Shown one piece after another: positions 43,579 through 55,847 of a stretch of 64,000 bases of DNA. The notes below the pieces were generated by a model, which had not been told where the DNA came from, searched no databases, and saw nothing but the letters and a program-made list of their open reading frames with translations. This DNA comes from Cyclina sinensis (taxonomy: Eukaryota; Mollusca; Bivalvia; Venerida; Veneridae), in NCBI GenBank assembly GCA_012932295.1, contig JAAONU010000004.1, positions 29,862,304 to 29,926,303 on the forward strand. Direction: 5' to 3'. The first letter of the stretch is position 1. The number at the start of each line of letters is the position of its first letter. The position numbers and the translations under genes were made by a program.

Positions 43579-45240
43579 CTCCTATAATACGTTTCTCGTC
43601 AGTGTTTTATACCATACCAGTCAATGGTTCAACTTGATGTTTATTGTGCCATTTTTTTTTTTTCAAACTTTAGTGCTACAATTAATCGAGTGTTCTGATA
43701 AGAGGAATATTTAGCTTTCAACATATTTACGAAAATTGTTTTTTTCCCTTTAATTTATGAATAGTCTCATTATTTTGATGTCAGCAAATTGTAAATAAAA
43801 AATAATGAAGGTTAGGTGCTAGAATTAGAAGTCTTTCTTATCATTATTCTTTCAGGAGATTGTTTTAATAATATGACAATTATCAGTTAGAATTAAGTGA
43901 ACTATATTTTCAGGTTTTTGAGTGGGTTATTACGTTAAGTTTATTTTCATTTTTTTAAATCCCATTGAGATTGTTTGCAAAGATCTGCTCTTCCATTTAT
44001 TGTCAGAAACAGAAGAAATATTTTTTCTTGCATGCACCCCGAAATCTGAATTAAACGAAATTTATTAAGTAAATCTGTGTCTTTCAAATATTTGAAAGAC
44101 CCTGAGTAAGTGCATCATTTATACATCAAAATATATTCTTCTCAAAAGTTGCGCTATAATATGAAAATAATTAGATATAATTAAGTGAACTATTTTCATG
44201 TGTTTGGGTGGGTCTGGCACCTAATATATATTGTTCCCAGGGTGGGATTTTAAGTTAAGTTTATTTTTAATAATTTCAACCCCATTAAGATTAATTGTCA
44301 TAAATAGCCTTGAAATAATTCATTTTGCATGCACACCAAAGCCTGAATGAAACAAAATTCATGAATTGAGTGCATTATTTACACTAACGATACAATGATA
44401 CTTATATAGATATTGTTCAGAAACATCCAAAACAAATTTCAACTTTGACAGTAGTATAGTAGATTAATTCATTCCTAGTTAATTGTATAATGCAGATTTT
44501 TATAATAAATTAGTCATTCTAATTGGAATAGGACATATAAGAGTGAAGAAGGTCAGTAATCTGATATGTACGATACGAGCAATTTAATTTTTGTAAAAAA
44601 GAAATTTGTAAGCAAATAACAAAAACATTTTAAAAATTTTATTGAAACGATTGTAGTTTTTTCTTGAAAACAACACTTTCGTTATTCTCAATGTCGAATT
44701 TGTATGTACAGTTTTATGGAGATAAAAGGTTTAGAGTTTATTTATGCAGAAATGGTGATAATGATTGTGGTGGTATTGGTGAAGTTGTTGTTGATGATGA
44801 TAATTGTACTGTCTTGTGTTTTATATATGACTGGTGAGTGGTAAGGACTTAATAAAACAACGTGCTCTTAGATTACATTTATTTCTTATACATATTTACT
44901 AACACTACATTATATCTAAACTGGTTAACATATTAATCCAAACTCTGTGACTACTAGACTCATTCTGCTATCAGAGAGTACAAATATGCTGCATTATAAT
45001 AAGGCGGGGCTAATTATAAATGGCAGGTATAGAATTACAAAGTTATAGACACTACAATAATTATTATTATAGTAATGATAAAATGACCACAAAAATCATG
45101 AAGTGACGTCTTTGAAATGAACTGGTCAAAACCGATTCCAGTGTAATCAAATATTTTGTAACAGAAATTTCCAGGTTGAACTCCGTTTCCCGTTGAATTT
45201 ATGACAACAATTCAAACAGCTGAAGAAGTATTGATTATCG
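43579..45240. other. Intergenic, no gene seen
   Basis: AT-rich. Two loosely similar segments (about 43860-44060 and 44150-44340, sharing TTAGAATTAAGTGAACTAT-like and TTGCATGCACACC-like words) suggest an old local duplication. Confidence 0.4.
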
Positions 45241-45346
45241 AAATCAAAGAATGGTATTTCCTTTAAAATGTGATTTTGAAGGTATTAGATATATGATTGC
45301 ACTGATTTCCCTGACTGAAAACTGGCATTTGACTCATTGTGTTCTA

Positions 45347-45395
45347 TCCATCCATCCATCCATCTGTCTATCCATCTGTCTATCAATCTTCTATC
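45347..45395. repeat. (CCAT)n/(CTGT)n microsatellite
   Basis: Tetranucleotide tract CCATCCATCCATCCATCTGT and related words. Confidence 0.85.
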
Positions 45396-45651
45396 TTTTC
45401 TGTCAAACTCCTCGCGAGGACGTAGACAGCTGGCACGTCAACCTAAGAAATGTGAAAAAGTGAAATAAAGAGAAAATTTACAAAATATTATAAAAATAAA
45501 CTGTGGGAAATGTAGAAGTATACTAAATTTAGATGGTTTGTTGAAAAAGTAAAAGCGTACATGTGTTATGGTGATATCATGCTTAATATGGTTAACAGCC
45601 ATTTTGAACTGGTTAAGCTTAGGTAATGTGACAATATTAGGGAATACTAAA

Positions 45652-46086
45652 CTAAGGCAGTCCCAGTGGAAAACTGTTCTTGGGAAGAAGGAGAATTTGT
45701 ACAGTCTTAAACTCTTTCTGGGCTGGGATTAACCTACATGAATAGCTCAGCATAAGGGCATATCGGGAGACTCTCCCAAATTGGGCGAGATAACCTTCTC
45801 TAGGGATGGCAACTATATCATTAGTGATTTTATAGATCATGGAGAGCCTACAGTCAATACCACGAATATCTACATGTACATGTAGTTGGCACCATTTAAG
45901 TGACTGTAGTGTCTCAGATTTGACCCAGCACACAGATCTTCTTTGGACATATTCTGTCTGATCAATTTGGGTTTGACTAGTATTTGGGGACCAGACTTCA
46001 GAAGCATATTCTAGTTGTGGTCGAATAAGGGTCTTATATGTCATATGAGGAATACTGGAATAGTTTTTCCTAACTTTATTTACCAA
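45652..46086 (-). pseudogene. Non-LTR retrotransposon (LINE) reverse-transcriptase remnant, C-terminal part
   Basis: A 144-codon open frame with the layout of the region after the reverse-transcriptase catalytic core in CR1/Jockey-like LINEs: MTYKTLIRPQLEYASEVW, EYVQRRSVCWV, LSMIYKI, and an end PKNSFPLGLP resembling the usual F-PR-I-WN-LP. The catalytic core is absent, and the upstream sequence does not continue it, so this is a 5'-truncated dead copy. Assignment to a clade is not possible from this fragment. Confidence 0.8.
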
Positions 46087-46477
46087 ATCATAGTCAGAAT
46101 TATTTAAGTGACATCATATTCTGAATACTTTTGTTCTGGGTCAGAATCACGCGAAGGAGCTAGGAGATACTGATCCATATAAAAAGTTACACAATATCTC
46201 CACCTGCATACAAAACAGTGGACTAAAAGTGAAGCATGATAGAGCAATGTTCTTTACTGGAAGAGTAGCTGTTGTCCTAGACAATTAGTAATCTTTATGA
46301 ATACGTCAGAAGTAGAGGTAGAGAATAGCTTTTCTGCTCCCTTGCCTGGATTTTATGGCAGTATGGTAGTATCCACTTTGAGATCAAGCGTTCCTGAGTT
46401 CCAATCTATGAGATGATCTGCAGAGCACTAGAAACCACTACAAGTGGTACTCTTTGGCCTACAGTCTTTTTACCTTC

Positions 46478-47500
46478 ATGTGATTATTGCCCACATTGAG
46501 TGAATGACCCGTATTGAAAATTTGAAGTCAGTAGCTGAAAGGTCAAGGTCACATATAGACCTTAACATTGAAAACCATTTCCACCATGAAACTTGACAAT
46601 CATTTGTTATAGAGACTTCAAACTTGATATCTTGATTGCACACATTGAGTGGATGACTCCTATACATTTTGGGGTCAGTATGTCAAAGGTCAAGGTCACA
46701 GTGACCTTAACATTGAAAACCACTTTCGCCATGTAACTTGACAATCCTTTGTTGTAGAGATCTCAAACTTTATATCATTATTGCACACATTGACTGGAAG
46801 ACCACTATACATTTTAGGGTCATTATATCAAAAGTCAAGGTCACAATTCATGTAGTGGTTGCACACATTGAGTGAACGACCATAATTAATTTTGGGGTCA
46901 GTAGGACAAATGTCAAGGTCACGTTGACTTAACATTGAAAACCATTTCCACCATGTAACCTGACAATCATTTCTTATAGAGACTACAAACTTTATTTCAT
47001 GATTGCACACATTGGATGGATGACCCCTATACATTTTTTGGTCATAAGAAAGGTCAAGGTCGCAGTGACTTAAATGTTTTACACTCTGTAACTCAACAAC
47101 CATTTGTCATAGAGATTTCAAAATTCATGTAATGGTTGCACACATTGAGTGATTGACACCTTTTGATTTTGGGATCAGTAGGTCAAAGGTCAAGGTCACA
47201 GTGACCTTAACATTGAAAACCATTTCTGCCATGTAACTTGACAGTCATTAGTTATAGAGACTTCAAACTTTATATCATGAGTGCACACATTGATTGAATG
47301 ACCCCTATACATTTTGGGATCAGTATGTCAAAGGTCAGGATCATCATGGCCAAAATGTTTAGAATCATTACACTCTGTAACTCAGCAACCATTTTTCATA
47401 GAGACTTCAAAATTCATAATTATAATGGTTGCACATATTGAGTGAATGGCCCCTATTGATTTTGGGGTCAGTAGGTCAAAGGTAAGAAAATTCAAAATTT
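46478..47500. repeat. Tandem array, unit about 150 bp, carrying palindromic AGGTCA motifs
   Basis: About seven diverged units containing TTGCACACATTGAGTGAATG, ACCCCTATACATTTTGGGGT, CAAAGGTCAAGGTCACAGTG, ACCTTAACATTGAAAACCA, TGTAACTTGACAATCATTTG and AGAGACTTCAAACTTTATAT. Two units keep the perfect palindrome GGTCACAGTGACC (46694-46706, 47194-47206). The array ends near AAAACCCCTTCGGGTATATA and GTGCTCTTGTTTC at about 47570-47615. Confidence 0.9.
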
Positions 47501-47891
47501 TAAGCAAATCATTTAATTTTAAAGCCTAAGTTTTCCCCACTTTTATCACAGATGCATCATACTTAGAGAAAAACCCCTTCGGGTATATAATGCTCCACCA
47601 GCTGTGCTCTTGTTTCGTAATAATTTCATTTAAATGCTTATGATTTTTTCTGCTTTGTGTCAAATATGAAATAATGAATTTTAAAAAAATCATGTAACTT
47701 TGTACGTTTCTGAACATAGTAACCATTTAAAATCATATATATCAATGCAATAAACAGATAACATTCAATTTCAGGAATGCATCCTTACCCATGGTTTTGG
47801 TTGGCAGTTAGAAGTCTTAACTCCTCAGTTTGACAACCAAATTGTTTAAGTTCATTAGTACCAGTGATATGACTTACTTTACTAAATTATT

Positions 47892-48124
47892 TTATTTTTC
47901 AGGACTAGACTTTCATGATGTGTTACTTAAAAGAAGCAACTGCCATTGACACAAGCCTGTAGATTTCCTACAAGAAGACAGAACACTAACACAGAAGATT
48001 TTGTGCTGTTTGATATTCAATACGGAATACTTTGACATTGTCAGTTTAAGAAAGCAGAAGATTTGATGGCAGTCAAATTTATTACAAATGTATAAGATCT
48101 GGTAACATTGTCTTTGATATAATA
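47892..48124 (+). other. Presumed 5'UTR of the F-box gene, with splice acceptor
   Basis: TATTTTATTTTTCAG at 47888-47902 is a good splice acceptor. No intron signals lie between it and the ATG at 48125, so the coding exon probably has a 222-base leader, with a non-coding first exon further upstream. Context before the ATG is TATAATAATGG. Confidence 0.5.
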
Positions 48125-50208
48125 ATGGATACAAGTGGCAGTGTTACTATTTCAGACTTGCCTCCATATATACTTATTTACATTTTCAAATTCATCAACC
48201 CTTATGATCTGCTTTTCTCTGTGAGGAACACATGTCTTCTGTGGAACCAGTTGAGTCAAGAGAAGGTTCTGTGGAAAACCTTAGATGTTCACAGCTTTCC
48301 ATATTATTCCTTTATTCCAAAGTCATTTCTTGAATTGCTGAAAAACATCAGGGACTCTGTAGAATGCCTACATTTTGATCTTATTCAGCATGACTTGAAC
48401 GTAATCAAACATGAAGGTATTTCGTGTTCAAATCTGAAAGAGATTCATCTTGGAGCTACGGAAAAGAACAGAACTTCAATAAATGTCTCAGATGTGACAA
48501 ATGGTTTGGTACGCCTGTCAGAAAAATACCCAGATCTGAAAAAACTATGTTTGGTGAGTCAGGTTTTGTTGGTTGAAGATATTTTCAGAAATTTAGAGGA
48601 GTTTACTTTTGAAAGTGACGTCAGATCAGTAGACACAATGAGAGTGAAAGAATTTCTTGAACACCATTTGCATTTGAGACATATCACTCTAAGAAAATGC
48701 ATTTTATCAGTTGCCTCAGTAACAAAGATTTTGAAAGAATATGGTGATATTGAAACATTAGATCTTTGTGGAAGTACATGTTTTGATGATAGGAACAGCA
48801 GTTTGTGCTTAGGGGATATCAATGTTTGCAAGCTGAAAACACTGAATTTAAGTGAAACTGATGTTAATGATTATTTAGTCAAGAAAGTTGTCATGAAAGC
48901 TAAAAATCTGAAGCATCTTAACATTGCTAAGTGTCAAAGAGTTACAAATGATGCTCTTGAAACTGTTGCGAACAATTGCACTGAGTTGAGAACACTCATA
49001 ATAAATGTGGATGTGGTGAGTCATTTTGAGGGGCAGTGCGATATTACAGGTCCTGGCATTGAAAGAATAGCTGAAAATTGCCATCAATTGAAAGTTCTGA
49101 AGATGAACCATTGTCCAGAAGTAGGAGATAGTGCTGTGGCTGCAGTAGTGAAGGAGTGTCATGAGTTAGTTGAACTGGAGATAGCAGGTTGTTTGTCATT
49201 GCAAGATGCAACAGTTGTGTCACTGGTTAGAAACTGTTCAAAAATACAGAAACTTAATCTAGGGGGCTGTCCACAACTAACTGGAAAGTCTGTAAGCGCA
49301 GTTTTGGAACATTGTAAACATCTGCAGTACCTTAATATTGAAACCTGTCACAGAGTTACTGACCTGAGTTTGCTAGAATGTGAGATGACTTCAGAAATTC
49401 TTGACCTGTGTGACAAAGGAGATACTGAAGCTGAACAAGTGGTCAGAAATACAGAAAGGCTTGAAAATCATTCTAGGAGTGTAGATGTTACAAGTATGTT
49501 GGAATTTGGAAAAGTTAATGACAGTGGATATATAGCCGAAGACTCAGGTTTAAGTGATGAATATATAGGAAGGGAGACTGATGGTTTGAATAAAAATTCT
49601 TTTTCAGTGGAAGTTGATGCAACAGTTTCAAAATTTGAAAATACTAATTCACCATCATTTCAGTATCAAGAAGCACTTCAAAGGCATTCACATGTGACTG
49701 TTCTAAATCTGAGTTTCTGTTCAAAGATCTCGAATTACTGTGTAAAGCAAATAGCTCTGCTTGTGCTGATTTACGTGAACTTGACATCCAGGCATGTTAT
49801 ATGGTGACAAATGCTGGTGTGCGACACCTGTTGAAACATTGCCGTTTTCTACAGGCTCTGAACATTTCTGGTGGCTCTGTTTCACAGACAAGTAGATTAA
49901 CAGATGAATGTCTTGAAGATATTATAAAATATGGCAAAAATTTAAGGAAATTGGTAATGGTTAAAAATTACAATATCACTGCTGATGCAGTTTTTAAAGT
50001 TATCAAGCACTGTGAAGTAATTGAGTCAGTGAGAATAGAGGAGGGTCTTAGGTCTAATATAAGTAAAGAAATGTTGATTGAACTTTCTGGAAGAATAGAA
50101 GATAAAACCATTTGTTTATTCTTTAGAGCTGATGTAACAATTTCAGTTATCAAAGATGCTGAATTCAAACTCCGTATAAAAAATCCAGTAGAAAGTAGTT
50201 GTCAGTAG
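48125..50208 (+). CDS. F-box / leucine-rich-repeat protein (FBXL type), single coding exon with one frame break
   Basis: Predicted substrate adaptor of an SCF (Skp1-Cullin-F-box) ubiquitin ligase. The F-box spans about residues 9-57 (ISDLPPYILIYIFKFINPYD..NQLSQEKVLWKTLD). Cys-containing LRRs follow from about residue 95, clearest at LKHLNIAKCQRVTNDALETV, LKVLKMNHCPEVGDSAV, LVELEIAGCLSLQDATVVSL, IQKLNLGGCPQLTGKSV and LQYLNIETCHRVTD. An acidic, low-complexity insert covers about 425-520 (with EDSGLSDEY), then LRRs resume. The frame opened at 48125 runs past residue 543 into a stop at 49807. The LRR reading continues in the frame one base back (ACADLRELDIQACYMVTNAG) to a stop at 50208, for about 695 residues in total. 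The break lies at about 49750-49762. I cannot name the FBXL subfamily. Confidence 0.85.
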
Positions 50209-50286
50209 TAAAATTTGAATTCGCAGCATACATTTTTTTGTCTTATTCTGGTAGCAGGAAACACCAGGTCCTGTATTACCAGCATG

Positions 50287-50815
50287 ACTAGGTAGCACTA
50301 GTCACGTTTCCCTTGCAGATATAGCCCTGAAACTTACAATTCTTCTTAACCATCAAGAGCTTAGTCTGCTCACAAGAGGAGATAACTGTGTCAAGCATTT
50401 TTTTTGTGAATTATGGCTCCTTTTCGACTTAGAAATTTGGTTAAAGTTTTTTCGACAAGGTAGTACTAGTCACCTTTCCCTTGCAGAAATAGACCTGAAA
50501 CATACAATACTAGTTAACCATCGAGATCTTAGTCTAATCACAACAGGAGGTAACTGTGTCCAGCATTTTGTGTGAATTATGGCTATTTTTCGACTTAGAA
50601 ATTCGGTTAAAGTTTTTGGCAAGGTAGCACTAGTCACCTTTCCCTTGCAGATTAACTTAAATATTTTTTTATCATCATGGCTTTAGACTGCCACAAGAGG
50701 AGGTAACTTTGTCAAGGATTTTGTGTGAATTTTGAGTTTATAAGGTTTTATAACCCTTTAGTGTCAAGTACTGAGCATAGTCGAGCGTGCTGTCCTACGA
50801 CAGCTCTTGTTTCTT
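50287..50815. repeat. Three tandem units of about 160 bp just downstream of the F-box gene
   Basis: Each unit contains GGTAGCACTAGTCACCTTTC, CCTTGCAGA, CATCGAGATCTTAGTCT, ACAAGAGGAGGTAACTGTGT, and TTCGACTTAGAAATT. The array ends ACGACAGCTCTTGT at 50797-50810, a terminus shared with the element at 57.9 kb. It starts less than 80 bases after the stop codon, so it probably contributes to the 3'UTR. I saw no AATAAA before it. Confidence 0.85.
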
Positions 50816-51202
50816 TTTATGCTTAGGTACTTGCACAGACCCAAAGACCTTAAATACCAGGTCTTTTAAAGACTTCAGCTCCAAGAAAAAGTCCCTTATC
50901 TCAATGAAAAATACCAGTCCATGACATATAAGCAGTATAAATTTGATAAAATGAGTGAGTGATCCAGCTATGCAAATTCCCCATATTCACAAAGATCATT
51001 GATAGGTCTCTTTCATTAACAGTGCTGGTGAAATATAATTATACCCCTGACAAACCAAGTTTTAGGGGTATATAGGAGTCACCCTGTAGTTGTCCATCTG
51101 GTATTCAGGCTTTTGGTTGGTCAGTTGTGTTTTCCCTTGTCCAGTGCATAACTAGAATGAGTGCAGAGTAAAAGAACCATAACTCTCACTTATCCCAATT
51201 TT

Positions 51203-52954
51203 AGCTCACCTGAGCAAATGCTCCGTCGTCAGTCGTCCGTCATCAACATTTTACTTTAAATGACATCTCCTCCTAAACCACATAGCTATTTTAAACCAAA
51301 CTTTACAGAAATGTTCCTTATATTGCCCTTTTCCAAAATTGCCCAAACCGTTCCGCTCCATTGCACATTAGGGCTGCAAAAGATAAGAATAGAAACAAAT
51401 TCAAACAACATCTCCTCCTAAACGGTTTGGTGATTTTCCACCAAATTTCATAGAAATGTTCCTTACCTAGCCCTCTATTAAAATCGCTAAAATGGTTCCG
51501 CTCCATTGAAGAAAATGACCACCAGAGCTAAAAATAGTTTTTCGTCAGTATTTGGCTTCAAATGACATCTCTTCCAAAACCACTTGGCCATTTTGAACTG
51601 AATTTGACAGAAATGTTCCTTATATTGCCCTTTTCTAAAATTGTTAAAACTGTTCCTCTCCATTGCACATAAGGGTGCAAAAGCTAAAAATAGAAAAAAA
51701 TTCAAACAGCATCTCCTTTTCAACGGCAAATGTAATTTTTCATCAAATTTCACGGAAATGTTCCTTACAAAGCCCTCTATTAAAATTGCTAAAATGGTTC
51801 TGCTCCATTGAACAAAATGTCCACCAGAGATAAAAAAGATTTTCTTCAATATTTGGCTTCAAATGACATCTTCTCCAAAACTACTAATAAATTTTAAACT
51901 TAACTTGACACGGATATGATCTTTATATTGCCCTTTTTCTAAAATTGCTCCAATGGTTCTGTTGTATTGCACATAAAGGCTGCAAAAGCTAAAAATAGAA
52001 AAAAAATCAAATCATATCCTAAACAGCAATGTGATTTTCCACGAAATTTCATAGAAATGTTCCTTTCAGAGCCCTTTATATAAATTAAATTGCTGAAAAG
52101 TGTCTGCTTCATTGAACACAATGGCTGCCAAAGCTAAAAATAGATTTTTTATCAATATTTCTCCTCTCAAACTGCTGAGCCATTTTCTTTTAAACTTAAC
52201 AGAAATTTTCCAGTTATTGCTTTTTCTAAAATTGTTCAAATCATTTCATTTCTTTGCACATATTAAGGACTACAAAAGCTAAAAATAGAAAAAACAAACT
52301 TCTTCATCTAAACAGCAAATCCACAAATGTTCCTTACATAGCCTTTTATTAAAATTGTTAAACGGTTCTGCTCCATTGATCAAAATGGCCATCAGAGCTA
52401 AAAATAGATTTCATCACTTTTTTGCTTCAAATAATATCTCTTCACAAGCTGTTATCTCGAAACTGCCTCTGTCTCATGGATTTTATTTTCTGTCTATTTT
52501 TAAGTCCATGTGTATTCTCGTCAGATAAGATGCACTACATTCATTAAGCATTTAGATATGTCGGGTGTTAACGCCGTCTGGCATGTCATTAATATTCGTC
52601 ATACGTACTCTGATGAAAGAAAATTCTCTCGGCTGTCCAGCATTACGTCACGCGGGGAAAATTACGCTACCCTCGATTAAGCTTTTAGCTATATTGTATA
52701 ACACTATCTCGTATGTCAATTAGTGTGGACATCCATTTCATGTCTGGGATGGTTTTGAAAGTAGTACCGACGCAGCGTGGGATTAAGGCACGTAACGTGG
52801 CTTAAGGTTTTAGGTTCTCAGAAACTATGTTAAAAGACAGTAGACTAAATTTATGTTACTGAATTAAAAAAACTATTTAATATTTATGCGTTGTTTGAGT
52901 GCTGTTACTTTACAAGCCAAAGTACTCAGGTGAGCGATCCAGGGCCCTCTTGTT
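51203..52954 (+). mobile_element. GCTCACCTGAG-terminated element, copy 1 (complete)
   Basis: Left end AGCTCACCTGAGCAAATGCT, right end AGTACTCAGGTGAGCGATCC then AGGGCCCTCTTGTT. The inner left part consists of tandem units of about 180 bp (ATGTTCCTTATATTGCCC, TCCGCTCCATTGCACAT, GCTAAAAATAG). The inner right part (about 52440-52900) is unique and CG-richer. No protein-coding frame of note. Confidence 0.75.
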
Positions 52955-53602
52955 AGATAATCTCCCTTTTTGCAGTTCCATTTTATATTATCTGTCTTTT
53001 TGCAATTTTCTTCTCTGTGGCATAACTTTAAAACAATTCAACAGATTGTCTTGAAACTTGAAATATATGTATACATGGGGACTATGAGAAATGCAGAGTG
53101 AGAGATTCATACCTCTGTCTGGTCCCATTTTTTATCCCCTGTTTGCACTTTTGCTGCAAATTTCCTGTCCGGTGCAGAACTCTAAAACTGTTCAACACTT
53201 TGACTTGAAAGTTGACATATAGATACATGATGACTAGAAAAAATGCGATTTGAAAGAACCATGATTCTGTCTGGTCCCATTTTTCTTTATCTCCATTCTT
53301 GCAACTTTGCTTCTTGTAAGGAGCATAACTCTAAAACTATTCAATGGATAGACTTGAAAATTGAAATAAAGATACATGGTTACAAGGAGTGCAAAGTAAA
53401 AGAACCATAACTCTCACTTGTCATATTTTTATATTATCTCCCTTTTCGTAATTTTCTTCTCCGGAACATAACTCCAAATCAATTCAACAGATTGTCTTGA
53501 AACTTGAATTATATATACATGGTGACTAAGAGAAATACAGAGTGAAAGAAACACAACTCTGTCTGGTCCCGGTTTTTATTATCGCCCTTCTTGCAATTTT
53601 GC

Positions 53603-54768
53603 TTGAACAAAATGGCCACCAGAGCTAAAAAAGATTATCGTCAATATTTGACTAATGACATCTCCTCCAAAACCATTTGCCATTTAAACCAAACTTGACA
53701 GAAAAGTTTCTTATATTGCCCTTTTCTAGAATTGCTCAAACCGTTCTGCTCCATTGCACGTAAGGGCTGCAAAGGTATAAATAGAAAAAAATGAAACAGG
53801 ATCTTCTCCTCAACAGAAAGGTAAATTTCCACCAAATTTCACATAAATGTTCCTTACATAGCCGTCTATTCAAAATGCTATAATGGTTCCGTCCGATTGA
53901 ACAAAACGGCTGACAGAGATAAAAATAGTTCAATTGCACCTAACGGCCGCAAAAGCAGACAATAGAAAAAAAAATGAAACGGAATCTTCACCTCAACTGC
54001 AAATGACATCTCCAAAACTTCTAGACCATTTTAGACCAAACTTGAAAGAAATGTTTCTTTTATTGCCCTTTTCTAAAATTGCTCCAACAGTTCCCCTACA
54101 ATGCACGTAAGGGCTACAAAAGCTAAAAATAGAAAAAATATCAAACAACATTTCTTCCTAAATGGCAATGTGATTTGCCATCAAATTTCACAGAAATGTT
54201 CCTTACAATGCCCTCTATTGAAACTGTTGAAAAGGTTCTGCTTCATTGGACAAAATGGCCGCCAAATAATTTTTCATCCATTTTTGGCTTCAGCTGACAT
54301 CTCCTCTCAGATTACTAAGCCATGTTCTGTTAAATTTTACCGAAATTTTGCTGATATTGTCCTTTTCTTAAATTGCTCAAACCATTCTGTTCCATTGCAC
54401 AAAAGGGCTTCAAAAGCTAAAAATAGAAAAAAAAATCAAACAACATCTCCTCTTTAACAGCAAGGTGATTTTCCACGAAATTTCACAGAAATATTCCTTA
54501 CATAGTCCTCTATTAAAATTGCTAAAAATATTCTGCTCCATTGAACACAATGAGCTTAAAATAGATTTTCGTCAATATTTTGCTTCAAATGACATCTCCT
54601 CCTAAGGTACCCTCGAAATTACACTTGCCCCATGGGTTTTATTTGTTTTAAATACGAGATCTTTGAAAATCTTCAGTTAGATATTGTAATGTTGCATCTG
54701 ATGTTTGCTTAACAGTAGACCTTCAGCCAAAGTACTCAGGTGAGCGATCCAGGGCCATCACTCTTGTT
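53603..54768 (+). mobile_element. GCTCACCTGAG-terminated element, copy 2 (left end missing)
   Basis: Same inner units (TGGCCACCAGAGCTAAAAA, ATGTTCCTTACATAGCC) and the same right end AAGTACTCAGGTGAGCGATC at 54730, but no left terminus. It is directly preceded by host-family sequence, so it appears truncated. Confidence 0.7.
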
Positions 54769-54904
54769 GCAATTTTCTTCTCCAGAGTATAACTCCAAAA
54801 CTCTTCAATGGAGTGACCTGAATCTTGAAATATATATTATATATAGGGTGGCTAGGAGAAATGCCTATTGAAAGAACTATAACTCTGTCTGGTCCCAATT
54901 TTTT

Positions 54905-55847
54905 TAGCTCACCTGAGCATGAAGTGCTCAAGGGTGAACTATTTGAATCATTGATTGTCCGGCCTCCGTCGGGCATCGTGCGTCATGCGTTGTAAACAAT
55001 TTCACTTGAACGACTTCTCCCCCTTAACTGCTAAGCCAACTTTGACGAAACATGCCTGTGATATTCCTTGCTTGAAGCTCTACCAAAGTTGTTCAAAGAA
55101 TTGAATTCCATCAAAAACTCTGGTTGCTATGGCAACAAAAGAAAAACACAAGGCCCAGAGCCTTAAGATTTGGTATGTAGCCTTGTCTTGTGGACCTCTA
55201 CCAAGTTTATTCAAATTATACCCCGGGTGGTCAATTGGTTTTACATAGGCTTATATAGGGAAAACTTTGAAAATCATCTTGTCTGAAACCACAAGGACAT
55301 GAACCTTAAGATTTGGTATGTAGCATTGTCTAGTGGACCTCTACCAAGTGTTTCTAAATTTTACCCCTGGGTCAAATTTGGCCCTGCCCTTGGTGTCAAT
55401 TGATTTTACGTAGACATATATCTTGGGAAAACTTTGAAAATGTTCTTGTCTGAAACCACAAGGCCCTGAGCCTAATGATTTGATGTGTAGCATTGTCTAG
55501 TGTACGGCTACATAGTTTATTCAAATTAAGTCCCTGGGGTAAAATTTGGCCCTGCCCTTGGGGTCAATTGATTTTACATAGGCTTATATTAGCAAAACTT
55601 AAAAAAAACCTTCTTGTATGAAACCACAAAGCCTAGAACTTAGATATTTTAATAGAACATAAGCTAGAGGTCATCTACCAAGTTTGTTCAAATTATGTCC
55701 CTTGAGTGAAAATTGGCTCTACCCTGGGGTCACTTGAATTCATATAGATTTATATAGGGAGAATCTTAAAAAAGCTTCTGATGTTTGCTCAACAGCAGAC
55801 CCAAAGGCAAAGTATTCAGGTGAGCAATCTAGAGCCATCACGTTTTA
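54905..55847 (+). mobile_element. GCTCACCTGAG-terminated element, copy 3 (different interior)
   Basis: Left end AGCTCACCTGAGCATGAAGT, right end AGTATTCAGGTGAGCAATCT. The interior is another tandem unit of about 165 bp (ACCACAAGGCCCTGAGCCT, TTTGGTATGTAGCATTGTCT, GTGGACCTCTACCAAGTTTA). It shares termini but not interior with copy 1. Confidence 0.75.

Noticed and set aside
49740..49765. Programmed ribosomal frameshifting in the F-box gene
   Set aside because: No slippery heptamer or downstream stem-loop was seen, and FBXL genes are not known for it. Indel is simpler.
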